Below are positions 25,901-36,753 of a stretch of 64,000 bases of DNA, piece after piece. Source of the DNA: Polytrichum commune. Taxonomy: Eukaryota; Streptophyta; Polytrichopsida; Polytrichales; Polytrichaceae. Position 1 is the stretch's first letter; each line of letters starts with the position of its first letter. The stretch is taken from the NCBI GenBank assembly GCA_950295325.1, contig OX485805.1, positions 6,512,501-6,576,500 of the forward strand, read 5' to 3'. The translations under genes were made by a program, and so were the position numbers. The notes under the pieces were generated by a model. It saw only the letters and a list, made by a program, of their open reading frames with translations, was not told where the DNA came from and searched no databases.

Positions 25901-26701
25901 GTGGGTGAAACAAAAACCCAGGAGACCGTGACACTTTAAAATCTCACAACCCTCGATTTTCTTATAACTTATTGTGTAGAAGAGCCTGCATGAATAGGAT
26001 GGTGACGAAAAAGTGCGTTCTGTTGAAAGTCCGGCTGCCCACATTTTTTAATACTAACACTTGAAGGTCTGTGACCGCACGAAAATTCAAATTTAATTTT
26101 CCACGACCACGGTAAAGCCTTCGGATGAGTTTCAACAGTCCTCACGATTTCATGGTCATGGCCCTTGGCCATAGTGGGGGGGAAGTGCCACTTAGTTTGT
26201 TCTTATATGCACAGTCTATTTGTCGATCATGCAGACTCTGCAACATAAACTGAATTTTCTATGAATAGGTAGTGTGCACAGGGGAAACTCCCCTTCAATT
26301 TAAGGAGTCACGTGTGAAAATTGGGTATTTTCAGGGGGGGCTAGGAATCTTAATTGCATATTCAGCGGGATTTTTGTCTATGTGATGGATGTTTTTGGGA
26401 ATATACCCATCATTTTCTCAAAATGAATTTCCGATACCCTAAACTCTCTAATAACTCTACTTTTTACCATGCCTGAGACTTGAATTGAGACCCTATCTTT
26501 TATTGCAGTGCTTGAATTCTCCAGTGCACTTCAATTATGACATGCTTGAGGCTTGGGTTTTTTCATGGCAGGTTGCACAAGCAAGAGATGGGTTCTATGA
26601 AGAAGGCAGTAGTCATTGGGATGTGCATGTTTGGTGTCGTGTGTCTTGTGGGCATCGCTTCCATCAACATCCTGGAGCTTTCTGGTGTCATCGACGTCTA
26701 A
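19966..26701 (+). CDS. AVT/AAAP-family vacuolar-type amino acid transporter
   Basis: Twelve exons: 19966..20190, 20565..20636, 20833..20973, 21170..21297, 21558..21676, 21771..21899, 22917..23010, 23565..23751, 24647..24716, 25345..25408, 25560..25649, 26572..26701. They total 1449 nt, in frame throughout, giving 482 residues. A hydrophilic N-terminus of about 70 residues is followed by hydrophobic segments characteristic of eukaryotic AAAP transporters: VNLYVGVGLLSLGYAFRLGG (first helix with the conserved unwound Gly region), EFFGASCMCLIIVWQSIEM, VIMLPAIWIRTFSRL, GHAGLPSMRRSMKSPQNFGR, AFSYFYFGQTLQVLVTGNL and GSVESIVGGVCSVSISLLLP. AVT1-like members export neutral amino acids from, or exchange them at, the vacuole by proton coupling. 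Subfamily and substrate cannot be told from this. Every intron has GT...AG ends. Confidence 0.9.
21959..22335 (+). mobile_element. Family A copy 2 inside a transporter intron
   Basis: Begins GTAAGCGGGCCTTCAACGGA and ends near TTAGGCACAGCTAGCTTA. It shares with copy 1 TCTCTCTGCACCCACT, GTGTGAGATGA, AGTGAAGATTCT and GTTCTTAGATTCACACC. It carries the T-then-G13 tract at 22223-22242, absent from the other copies. No ORF. Confidence 0.6.
22625..22865 (+). repeat. Family A copy 3, partial
   Basis: Contains GTCAAAGTAGAGATTCTCTT, CATAGACCCTCCCAATTGTG, GGTGTCCGTTCATAAGTACA and ACCACTCAAAATCTAGGTGT, ending at ...ATACCTTAC. It lies in the same intron as copy 2, so two related elements inserted there. 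Confidence 0.5.
24651..24837 (+). repeat. Tandem exon-containing duplication, unit 1
   Basis: 187 bp holding nearly all of the transporter exon at 24647-24716 plus its donor GTAAAG and 121 bp of intron. The next 186 bp repeat it. Confidence 0.95.
24838..25023 (+). pseudogene. Tandem exon-containing duplication, unit 2 (decoy exon)
   Basis: Identical to unit 1 apart from GTCGTCGCGG becoming GTCGTAGCGG and one deleted base (GTTAGCTTC to GTTGCTTC). It retains the 3' splice donor but lost the natural acceptor TTGCAG, because the unit begins just inside the exon. If spliced from the cryptic CTGAAG at 24829, the C-to-A change puts TAG in frame, so inclusion would truncate the transporter. Confidence 0.85.
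25022..25255 (-). repeat. Family A fragment, reversed, in a transporter intron
   Basis: Contains ATCAGACACCTATCTTTTGA, GTGGTTGGTTAGGTGTCCAT, AGAATCTTCAGTTTGATAAC and ATCATCTCGCACTAATTGCG, the reverse arrangement of the family A blocks. It abuts the duplicated exon unit. Confidence 0.5.
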
Positions 26702-26734
26702 AATGCCTCGTAATTTTGAAACCTTGAACCCCCT

Positions 26735-27500
26735 CTCCGACATCCCCTATCTGGCCTTTTAACTTGATGGATATGGCACCTCAAAAGAAGAGCATATCCG
26801 ACAGTTCCTTTGAATTTGTACCTCTAGTGTTCTCCTGGACCCTGATTGACGTGGTGACCACGTCCTCGGATTTTCATGTAAAGAGAGAGAGAGAGAGAGA
26901 GAGAGCATTGTAAAGTTTTGTTCTCGATGTCCATCTTCTTAAGCATCCCCCACTGACCTCACAGAGTTGGTAACTCAAATGAAGAGCATATTTGACAAGT
27001 CCTTTGTATTTGTATCTCTTTCAGTTTTTCATTTAAAGAGAAGCATTGTAAAGTTTTGTTCTCAATGTCCATCTTAAGCATCCCCCACTGACCTGACAGA
27101 GTTGGTAACTCAAATGAAGAGCATATTTGACAGGTCTGTTGTATTTGTATCTCTTTGAAATTTTCATTTGAAGAGGAGCCCTGTAGATGTTTGTTCTCAA
27201 TGTCCATCTTCTCAAGCATCACCCATTGACCCAACAGAGTTAGTAACTGAAATGAAGAGCATATTTGACAAGTCCTTTGTATTTGTATCTCTTTTGAGAA
27301 TTTTCAGTTGAAAAGAGCCTTGTAAAGTTTTGTTCTTGACGTCCATCTTCTTAAGCATTGTCCACCAACTCGACAATGAAGACCATACTTCATTGGTTCA
27401 TTGTATACTTATCTTTTTTTAATTTTTTTAAAAAAAAAATCGTGTAAAGAGAAGCCTTGTAAAGTTTTGTTTTTGATGTCTATCTTTCTTAACCATAAAT
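26735..27500 (+). repeat. ~138-bp tandem repeat from the 3' flank of the transporter gene
   Basis: Block TGTAAAGTTTTGTTCT(C/T) occurs at 26909, 27047, 27182 (diverged), 27321 and 27459, spaced 135-139 bp. Block AAATGAAGAGCATATTTGAC recurs between them. The first unit starts about 35 bp after the stop codon (CAAAAGAAGAGCATATCCGA near 26780), so the array grew out of transcribed 3' UTR sequence. A GA microsatellite sits at 26883-26905. Confidence 0.85.
26883..26905 (+). repeat. (GA)n microsatellite
   Basis: An uninterrupted run of about 12 GA dinucleotides inside the first unit of the 138-bp array. Confidence 0.9.
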
Positions 27501-27872
27501 CTTCTCCCCAAGTACACACTGCTTGTTAGGAGTTGAATAGAGCCATTGTGAGTGGTTGCAATTTTTTAAAAATAAAATCCATATGCAATGCAACTCAGTG
27601 TTCCATACTTTGTAATTATTGGAGGTGGTAAGCAGGGTTAACACCGAATAATTCGAGCCAAATGCCATGTGTCAATTTTCTACTAGTTGGAACCTCAAAA
27701 AAAAAAATCCTATGTGTCACCTCAAAATTTAGCATTTTGGCACCAAAGTGTTGAACATGCTTACCACCTATGGTGATGGTTGAGGTAATGGGTGTTGAGT
27801 GGTGAATGACTTGGTCTTGATTGTCTTAATGTCACATGTATCGTAGTGCTCAATGCAATAAGTCAATATAAT

Positions 27873-28073
27873 CTATTAGTGTGGGTTACCATTTGGTGTT
27901 CCACATTGTTATAGTTTCATAAAGACATTATCACTGTTTATCCAAATACCTTAAGTAGTTGGTATGCACATCAAGGAACATGATATGGCTTACTTGGTTT
28001 AAAAAAATTAAAAAAATCTTTGTATAGAACAATTATAGCAAGACGTAACTCCAAATGGTAGCCAACACTAATA
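27873..28073. mobile_element. Foldback MITE family D, copy 2
   Basis: Left arm ATTAGTGTGGGTTACCATTT; right arm ends AACTCCAAATGGTAGCCAAC followed by ACTAAT. Same family as 18459-18671, with a more degraded centre. Confidence 0.55.
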
Positions 28074-28945
28074 GGTGACACTGGTGTAGTTTTATAGAGC
28101 CCTCATGTAGTGCAAAGTAAATCCCAACCCTGTAGAGCTTTAGCTAGTTCCTTGAATCTTAATGTTTCAATATATTAGCATATGAAGGGGGTTATGAGAA
28201 CAAAATAAAAATTACATGAGCACATCACAAAATCCGAATGAACTTTTACTTTATTTAAAATACGTATTCTAAAATTCGTTTTAAAGTACTCGACAAAACT
28301 TGAGGTGTTTTTTAATTCTTTTTAATCATAAAATCACTACTACAATCAGTCCAGGTCTGTAGAGCAAATATAAACACGGGCAACTTTGCCAATTGTTCCA
28401 TATTACCATATAACATTAGTACATTCAAACTCAACGGCAACCCTTGAGCCCTAAGCCTTGAGCCATGCCACACGAACTGATGAATACCAAAATATAGATG
28501 TCGCATCGGGGGACGATCTAGACGTAGTCTTGGATCAATACTTGGGTAGAGAAGAGCTTGAAGAATTGTTCCTGGAAGAGGGGATTGTTTTCCGACAATG
28601 ATTTGCCATAAAGGACCTCATGGATTGATGTCTTTGATGATTTTCAATTTTTTGTAAAAAAAATTCTTTCAAATATTTAAAAAGATATTTTATAATGCCA
28701 CCTCCGACCTCCAGAATTAAAAAAATGCAACACTAGCCATGACAATTGAGCTTGCTGATTTTGGGGTGAAGATCGATATCTTATAAGTTTTTAAACCGTG
28801 GCCATACATATATGCACATTCATAACCATTTTAGGTTACCAGTTCAATCTACAAAATCATATTCTTGACCATCATGTTGACACACTCATGTCAAGGTGAA
28901 TAGAAGATTCACAACTATTGATGTAGTATAACACATGGACAAAGT
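28074..28945. other. Intergenic, no recognised feature
   Basis: AT-rich, with no coding-like ORF and no repeat ends detected. Confidence 0.45.
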
Positions 28946-29333
28946 CGCTTAAGGTAGTTGTGCCTAATTCGGTACTTGATCTTAAATGGACACCTATATT
29001 TGAGTGGTGTATTGTTGGGTGTGGATCTAAGAATAAACACACACAAAAGACATGTTTTGAAAAGATACGGAATTATGTGGTGAAAATGTGTTAACCATTC
29101 TAGATGCAATAGACAACATAATCAGGGGGACCCTATATGATCGTTTAATAACTCAAAGAATCTTTCCTTTGACAACGAGTAGGTAGTTCATATGAACTCC
29201 CATAGACTATGAAGAAAGTGGCTACAGGCACAATTTGCAATATGCTAATCATCTTGCACAAATTGCTTGTTCCATATCCAATGCAAAGTGCGTGCAAACA
29301 AAAAAGTGTCCATTTAAGACATGCTTACCTTGG
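28946..29333 (-). mobile_element. Family A, best-preserved reversed copy
   Basis: Ends AAGGTAGTTGTGCC and ...GCTTACCTT, with inner blocks CTTAAATGGACACCTATATT and GTGTCCATTTAAGACATGCT. The ends are therefore imperfect inverted repeats and the element is about 390 bp. Internal order is the reverse of copies 1 and 2. Confidence 0.6.
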
Positions 29334-29565
29334 TATGATGTGTAAATACCAAAATGTCCATGTTGTACTCTAGGTATATAGTAAGGTGGCCATACCCATC
29401 CATTTGAATGATTTTCTTGTCTTCAACTCCATAGCTAAGGCAAGGGTGAGGACTTCCTTGGCCCTTAGTGGGCTAAAGGCCATTCCTCATCATGCCCTTC
29501 CACATAGTGCCTTTCATTCGTTTGTTATTCTTTTTGCGGGCCCATGTTGAGGGTTTCTCTACAAG

Positions 29566-29940
29566 TACACTAAACATGATATTTAGTATCGCCAATTCTA
29601 ATTGTCTTTCTCAATACTAATTGTAAGCCGCGGTGTAGTGTCACCAACACTAAATGCTAACCCAACATTATTTGTCATCTCTTGTAAAATTTGTCGGGGA
29701 TTATATATTCACAGTGTCACAATTACTGTCACTTACCAAGTGGTTTTTCATCCAAATTTCAATCATCCATGACAATGCTTTCATCACAAGTTGATGACAA
29801 GAGAAGGTAGGGTTTTGGCCAATGGATGAACATCCGTCATCCATGACAATATTTGTTCATTTATTCATAAGAAGTGTCATCCAAAAAGTTACCATAGTGA
29901 CATAAAATACCATATGACACTACATATCATATTTAGTGTA
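29566..29940. mobile_element. MITE family C, copy 2
   Basis: Ends TACACTAAACATGATATTTA and, reverse complemented, TACACTAAATATGATATGTA. Shares ACCAACACTAAATGCTAACC, CAACATTATTTGTCAT, TTCATCCAAATTTCAATCAT and GTGTCATCCAAAAAGTTACC with 33059-33417. Confidence 0.7.
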
Positions 29941-31769
29941 GTTCAGTACACATATGATTCAACACTTTCTCACTATAGAGGGTGCAAGGAAATTGTTAAA
30001 AAAAACTTATAGAGCTTGGCATGGTTAACTAGCAAGTGAACATAAGTTAGGGGTGGCTAATGTCATTACTAGTATAGGTTCGTGGGTCAATTTGTGGATG
30101 GACATGGTCATTTTCAAGGGAACTGCAACACTGAGGGTCAACTTTAAGTGCCGTTGGTTCGGCAATAAGGTAGAGGGTGCTTAAACCAACACTTTAAGCT
30201 ATTGCGGATACATATGGCTATGTGGTTGATATAAAGAATAGATATTCATATTAGCCTTTGGGCTAAACATAGGTATCAAGAAAGAAAAATTATTTTTAGT
30301 CTCAATTGAATATTTAATGAATATTCAAAGTCAAAACTACTAGCTTCTTTAAACCAATCCATAGGCCCCGTGTATGGCAACCTCGCATGTGATGAGGACC
30401 CCCACTTTCATTGCCTAAAACCAACACAAACATATTTGGGTACTAGACCCAAACTACATCAAAGCCCAAGTAGCAATGGTATGCAAAGCCACACGGCTAC
30501 CTCCATGATCCCTCCCGGTTCGCTTGAAAACCATCACCTTGCATCCCGGGAACAAACCCCCTTGCATCCCGGGACATGATCCTTTTGTGCTTTGTGGGCC
30601 TACCTCCTTGGCGTTGTGAATAGAATGGCTAGAATAGGCATCGACAAGCCACCCTAATCCCACCTTGAACCAACCCGAGATAGAGTGGAGCCCGTTACCT
30701 ACCCTACATGGAGGTCCTAGAGGCCGCTATGAGTGTGCTCTCAACTGGTATACAATGGAACATGTTCCTGAACCAAAACTTGACATTTGTCACCTCCGCG
30801 GTTTAGGGGCAGAATATCCTAAAGATGTGTATTTGTTGATCCCTATGTGCAAATTATTCCCAATTGAACTGAAAATTTGCATGGCACTCAAACGCAACAT
30901 ATCCTAAACATCTCTCATTGGAATTTTTAGATGCACATGTGTTGGTGGGTGTAAATCCATGTGGAAAGTGCACAGTTGTGGCATTGTTGCCTCCAATTGC
31001 AAAGCTTCCCAAAAAATCACAAAATAATGGTTTCAAGATTTGTGAGTTGGTTTGAGTAGGTATGTTGCCCTTCTTTTGAATAAGGATAACATTTTACTCA
31101 TTTGGAGATGATTTGAGTGGAGGCTTGATTAGAAAACCAACCCTAATTTAATTTCCTGAATTATTGCCCCTCAAGACCACTATTGACATTCCTATTATAA
31201 TCTCCTACATAAAAAAACTTCAACATTTCAAATTATAGAACTGAGTAGTCACCTCTAACCTAAAAATATCTACGTGGTTGGATTTGTCAAGAAAACTTTA
31301 GATCTTCAGCCATGGTCGCCGAAATTGAGGTCACATTTACTAGGCATACTTGAGGAAAATTGGACATGGGAAGTTAAAGATTAAGTTAGTAGTCGGCAAG
31401 TGACGAAGTCGGCTTCACCTGGCATTGATACCCATGGACCTAGCTAACAGCTATGGGAGCCTATTATATTTCACTTTATATATTCATAAAATATTCAAAT
31501 GAGACTTTTTATTTTAATTTTTGTGTTAAATTTAGCTTCATTTGCCTAAATTGCATCGCGTTTGTTTAGCATCCAATGCTGGCAACTAGGTGGATCAACA
31601 TCAAGTGTTGGTTTACACCACCTCTACTTAGTGTACACAATGTTTTAGGGGTTTTTTATGATCCTAATGGCATGAAACATTCATGTTGGATGTTGTAGGT
31701 TACATCTGTGTCCCGCCTTCAAGTTTTTAGAGCATATCTTCATCTAAGAAAACTAATTCACAAAAGGAA
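29941..31769. other. Intergenic, no supported gene
   Basis: Contains GGTAGAGGGTGCTTAAACCA at 30171 and, near 31600, a reverse-complement relative (AAGTGTTGGTTTACACC). They could be ends of one element, but I see no target duplication. Confidence 0.4.
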
Positions 31770-32085
31770 TTCAAACACCCATATTTGATTGGTGTGTGAT
31801 TAGGTGTGGACCTAAGAGCAAACATCAATAAAGCGTGCTTCAAAGAATTGGGCAATATTTGTTTATCTATTCTTGGCTCGTGTGATCAGTAAATAAATAT
31901 ACTTGTTGGCAGGCTATACATCTATTTAATAAGAAAACTACTCTTCATGTTCATAATGACCAAGACATTCATACGGCTTTAAAAATTATGACAAACTTCA
32001 GCTAATCATCTCACACTAATCCCGTGTTTCAAATCCAGGATAGTGCAAGCTAAAAATGTCTTGTTCTAGGCCCGCTTACTCGCTA
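31770..32085 (-). repeat. Family A copy, reversed
   Basis: Contains ACCCATATTTGATTGGTGTG, GATTAGGTGTGGACCTAAGA, CTCACACTAATCCCGTGTTT and ends near TAGGCCCGCTTA, the terminus seen in the other copies. Confidence 0.5.
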
Positions 32086-32217
32086 GGATGCAATTTTTTC
32101 CTGGTACCAAATTGAACTGGAAGAATAATTACAAGTGCAGACATCTCCGTGATTTCTTTCAGAATATTAGCAAGAAAAGGTGGTGATATAACTGACACTA
32201 CACTGACCATCCCAATT

Positions 32218-32562
32218 TGTGAGGGAGGGTTAATAATGCGTGTGAGAAATTACTGAAGGTGAAACTAAAAAAATTTGCATTATGAAATTAGTGCCACCAA
32301 AAGGTCCAGGAAGCATTGTTCATCTTGGCAATATTTATTGAAAATACTAGTCACCAAAAGTACCGGTACTATTCATCTAGCACTAGTCACTGACAAGCAT
32401 GTGTTTTGCATGTAAATTTTTTTTATCACTCTACAAGCACCTCAGAGCATGTACTAATTTTCTTAAAATGTATGGTGAATGAGCATGTATTCATGGATTC
32501 AATATTACTCTATACAAATTTTAGCCCTCGAAAATTTTGAGACTTGGCAGGATAGTGCATGC
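32218..32562. mobile_element. MITE family G, copy 1
   Basis: Starts GTGAGGGAGGGTTAATAATG and ends around AATTTTGAGACTTGGCAGGA. Internal TTAGTGCCACCAAAAGGTCC and TGGTGAATGAGCATGTATTC recur at 54050-54365 and, reversed, at 42969-43313. Confidence 0.5.
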
Positions 32563-33058
32563 TTCAGGTATTAGTACCACATGCACTTAGGAGGATAATC
32601 ACTGTAGTTAGGTCATGAGCATTGTCCTTGACCTTTTTGTTTGTAATTGTCAAGGGTTTTGACTGAAGGCCCAAGCCAATGTTCGACCAGAGTATAAGTA
32701 CCGGTGAATGCATGGTATCAATAATGATAACAAAGATCCTATCCAATATTTGATACCATTATTGATATTGGACTTTCAACATGTAGTATGCATGCTACTC
32801 CTTGGGAATCGATGAGGATCTAGAATTTTGATCAAAATTGATTTTACCTAGTGCAAGGTAGGCAATAAACCCTAGTTGCACAAAAAGGACTCTTGAACAA
32901 ACAGGGCCAACGGGTTCAAATGTACATCGATAATAATATAATGCTAATTTTATTTTCTACTCATAGTCTCACTTGGCTCGGTATTACAATATTTTTCTTT
33001 TTTCTTTTTTGGGTGGGTGGGGGGTAGATTCCAAGCCAGATTAGTGCCCCTGGACAAC

Positions 33059-33417
33059 TACACTAAATATGATATTTTAGTGTCACCAATTCTAATTGTC
33101 AACCATAGTGTAGAGTCACCAACACTAAATGTTAACCCAACATTATTTGTCATTCCTTGTAAGTTTTCAGGGGGATTATAGATTTGCAGTGTTGCAATTA
33201 CTGTCACTTATTCAGTGATTTTTCATCCAAAATTCAATCATCCATGACAATATTTCAATCACAAGTCATTGCCAAAAAAGGCAAGGTTTTTGGCCAATGG
33301 ATGAACGCGTCCATCATCCATGACACTATTTGTTCACTTATTCATTAGAAGTGTCATCCAAAAAGTTACCTTAGTGACACTAAATACCATATGACACTAA
33401 AGATCATATGTAGTGTA
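33059..33417. mobile_element. MITE family C, copy 3
   Basis: Ends TACACTAAATATGAT and, reverse complemented, TACACTACATATGAT (14 of 15 match). 359 bp, no ORF. Highly similar to copy 2 over most of its length. Confidence 0.7.
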
Positions 33418-34344
33418 TAGTGATCTCCCACTTATGTACGCACTTTGAACCGGAGCCATTGGTGCGCACTTAGTTGGTAGGTGCGTACTTTACTCATATC
33501 GCTTTCTAGACCCTTTGTTTCAAAAAATTGCAACAACATACAAATGAAACTTCAGGCAACCCACTCGACCGAAGCCCAACAATGTGAAATCATTGTGAAG
33601 TTGAGCAAGCCGAATGCACCGAGCAAGCAAAGTGTTGGGGCAAGAGTATGAAGTTAGCGAAGGTGCCATTTGGAAAGTTATGGAAACGACACGAATTCAA
33701 GAAGAACCATCTATCGATGACGAAATCCAACCTCTCGAGACATTTGCTGAATCTGAAAGTGCTACCGACTTCAAAGGCTTTGAAACTCTACTGTCCTCAA
33801 CATCGACGACCAAATGCTTTGCTGCGATGTTCAAACGGAAGCTAGACATACATATGATGAACTGTAACGATCCTTTGAGACGTTTCAATGAAACGTTCAC
33901 AAATTGACAATGAATGTCAAGCGTAAAAAAATCATGCATTCACGGGAAATGACTTTGCATGACATATTCAAACAATAAAATATGAACCTTGATCTTTGTC
34001 AAAAAGTTTGCTCACTTAACCAGGATGCATACTTAAACGGGTGTGTACTTAAGCAGGAGATTACTGTATTTTTCTAATCAAAATAGAATCAAAACATGGG
34101 GCTATTACATTACAAGTAATGACTTACACATCCGGGAGCTCATAGACATTTTTGATTGAATGCCGAGTCTTGGTGCCTGGCTTGTGTTGCTCTGACCTGC
34201 CACATTGCTCCCATGTTGATTTGGGACCATGGATGCCAATATTGTGGTTGAAAGAATCAAAAAAAAGTTTAAATGGGTCAAATATCCTTATTTGGGGAGA
34301 CGGTGGGCAATGAACAAGGAGAACCCACCACCAATTACACATGA

Positions 34345-34700
34345 ACCCTTTGAGTTTGAGAAATAACCGGCTTAAACAAAAATTAGTGGTTCAAGACTTC
34401 AAGAGAATTACCCATCATTTGAAGACGAATCTCATAACATTACTTAGTTGATGGGTTGTGTTCAATTGCCCTGACTTCGCATTCAGATTGAAGCAGTGGG
34501 ATTCTGGCATCCGGAGTCTTTACTCTCAAATCCATTGCTAGGTCCATGAACATAGCTCATCAGATGAGTGATGTTATGCTATGGAATGTATCACAAATCA
34601 ATTTTTTTTTTTTTAAAACATGAAAGATCACAACATGTAAACCGGTTGGACTTGGAAACACTAGGATATCGACCGGTTGTGCCCAAAAACCTCCCCGGAC
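34345..34700 (-). repeat. Dispersed repeat family B, reversed and interrupted
   Basis: Two halves: GAGTTTGAGAAATAACCGGC at 34346 and AACCGGTTGGACTTGGAAAC at about 34638, ending CCTCCCCGGACATT. The middle has diverged or been replaced. Confidence 0.45.
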
Positions 34701-35227
34701 ATTGATGGCGGGCTTCATTGTTGCTCTACTTTGAAACCCTCTCTTGTGGTTAAGGGCCACTTTTTTTACTCTATGGCCAAATGCCATGACCATGTAGCTA
34801 TGGGAGCCCTTGAAACTCATCCCAAGGCTGTACTTTGTAAAATTTAAATTGGATTTTGTGTGGTCATGGACCTATAAACATGAGTTTAAAGACATATGTG
34901 ACCAGGCTCGCAACCAAATGCTATTTCATGGGCATCCTATTCATATGAATCATTCTACATAATAAGTTATTAAAAAATAAAATCAAGGATTGTGAGATTT
35001 TGAAGTATTGTATTTTATCACCTCTTTGAAATGGGGTCGACAGTTCAGATGATCATGAAACATTATCCATGGATTGTATGCCATGCAAGATTTCATGCAG
35101 GTTTCAAATCCTTTCAAACTTCTTTGGTCCCTTGATGTCCAAAATATTAAGTAGTGTAAAGTGAAGTGGGATGATCTCTACATCATCCACCAAAATAAAA
35201 AAACAATAGATTTCAAAGGTCATGAGC

Positions 35228-35415
35228 GTTCAAACTCCATGGAGATTTTGGGCACAATCGGTCAAGATCCTAGTGCTTCCAAGTCCAACCGGCTATTGTT
35301 CACATCTTTCAATTATGAAATATTTTGTAAACTCTTCTAAACGGATCAGTAATTTTCTTGAAGTCTTCAATTTGAACCAGTTATTTCTTGAACTCAACCG
35401 GTTCATCTAGAACTA
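35228..35415 (+). repeat. Dispersed repeat family B, copy 3
   Basis: GGTCAAGATCCTAGTGCTTC, AAGTCCAACCGG, ACCAGTTATTTCTTGAACTC and AACCGGTTCATCTAGAACTA follow each other as in copy 1 (13070-13281). Confidence 0.5.
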
Positions 35416-36753
35416 GCAGTAGTTGATTTACACATACAAACATTAAACACTTCAAGTAGCAATAGTTGGTTGGCACATACAAACACCACCCCACCAAATT
35501 CCCTCTACATTTGTCTCTATTTCCACTAGAATCTTGTGGGCGACCAGCATACTTAGAAACTCAACACTTAATACATTGTCACCAATAAATCTGCAATGCT
35601 ATATGCTATCATCCCTAAAGTGATCACTCAAAGGACTACGACTAGTTGTTCGCTTTGAATACCTGGTCAGCTAACTATCTTGAAAGGTTACACATAAAAG
35701 ATTTGCAGGTGTTATTCAGTTCCATTTCTTGCTCGGACACCAATATTTGATTGGTGTATTATTAAGTATGGATCAAAGGAAAAGCACCATAGGGTCACAT
35801 GTTTGAAAGAGTTTGGACGACGTCTACAAAATTTATTAACTACCTCACACTCCACAATGGATACGATTGAGGGGACCTATGTATCCAGTTAAGGAATCGA
35901 CAAACGTGTACTTCTGATGACCATAACTAAATCAGGGGAGGGTCCAAGTTTTCTCTCCGATTTTTTGTTGATGGTTCATCATAAGTTTGCTAATGCAACT
36001 CAAGTTTCGTTGTGTAAATCTAATTGGTAGAAGTGGGAGACCATGACAACTGACCCGAATAACACCTACGTACCTGGGTGTGCTTGCATTTTGCAAGCGC
36101 AGATGTTTCATGCGGGGCTGTGAGATCTCCCATTCTAGCCAGTTGATTGCTATGGGATCAATATTCTAGCACTTCAACAGTTCCTTAATTGTGAATTCAA
36201 TAGTCCCAAATGTGAATTCAAAGAGAGCAATGGGAGAAAGAATGTTCCCGGAGAGAGATTCATACCATGGTTGCAGTAGCTGCCGGGGCTAGGTCTTCCC
36301 AAACTGCAACTTCACATCAGAATGCTCGAGGAAGTTCTGCTCCTTTCAACTCTTTCTCTCAGAATGGAAATGGAGCAGCACCAGCCACAGAGGGCAAGAT
36401 GAGGAACTGACTTAATTCCCTCTCAAATTCGTGTGGACGGAATATGAACAAATTAGAGCTACCCTTGACACCAACATGATGAGACAAATTGGACAGCAAA
36501 AGCAGATTACACTCAAAAAAAAATTGCCATTGTTTCGTATTGCTAGTTTACAAATGGCTGTCCCAAGGGAATACATCATCAGTAAAACCAAGATTGACGT
36601 CCCTTTCTGTGTCAAAGGTAGTTACACTACTATGATGAAGTAGGGAACCCTGTCTCAAACTACTTGAGGGGTGAAGAAATGGAAAACAAGATATATTTCC
36701 ATAAAACGCCCTGCATAGAACCAGAAATTCATCAGTGAGAATTTAAGAGGTAC

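Larger units (their letters stand above)
33418..36753. other. Intergenic, with repeat fragments
   Basis: Holds family B pieces and a reversed family A fragment (35738-35935, ACCAATATTTGATTGGTGTA). An ATG-initiated 47-codon frame at about 36263-36410 reads Ser/Ala/Asn-rich but has no support beyond its composition. Confidence 0.4.

Noticed and set aside
30171-31620. Possible element bounded by GGTAGAGGGTGCTTAAACCA and its reverse-complement relative.
   Set aside because: No target duplication, and the ends agree only partly. A single further copy of the end near 13026 does not delimit an element.
36263-36410. Short ATG frame reading Ala/Ser/Asn-rich.
   Set aside because: 47 codons, no homology recognised, no splice partners in frame.
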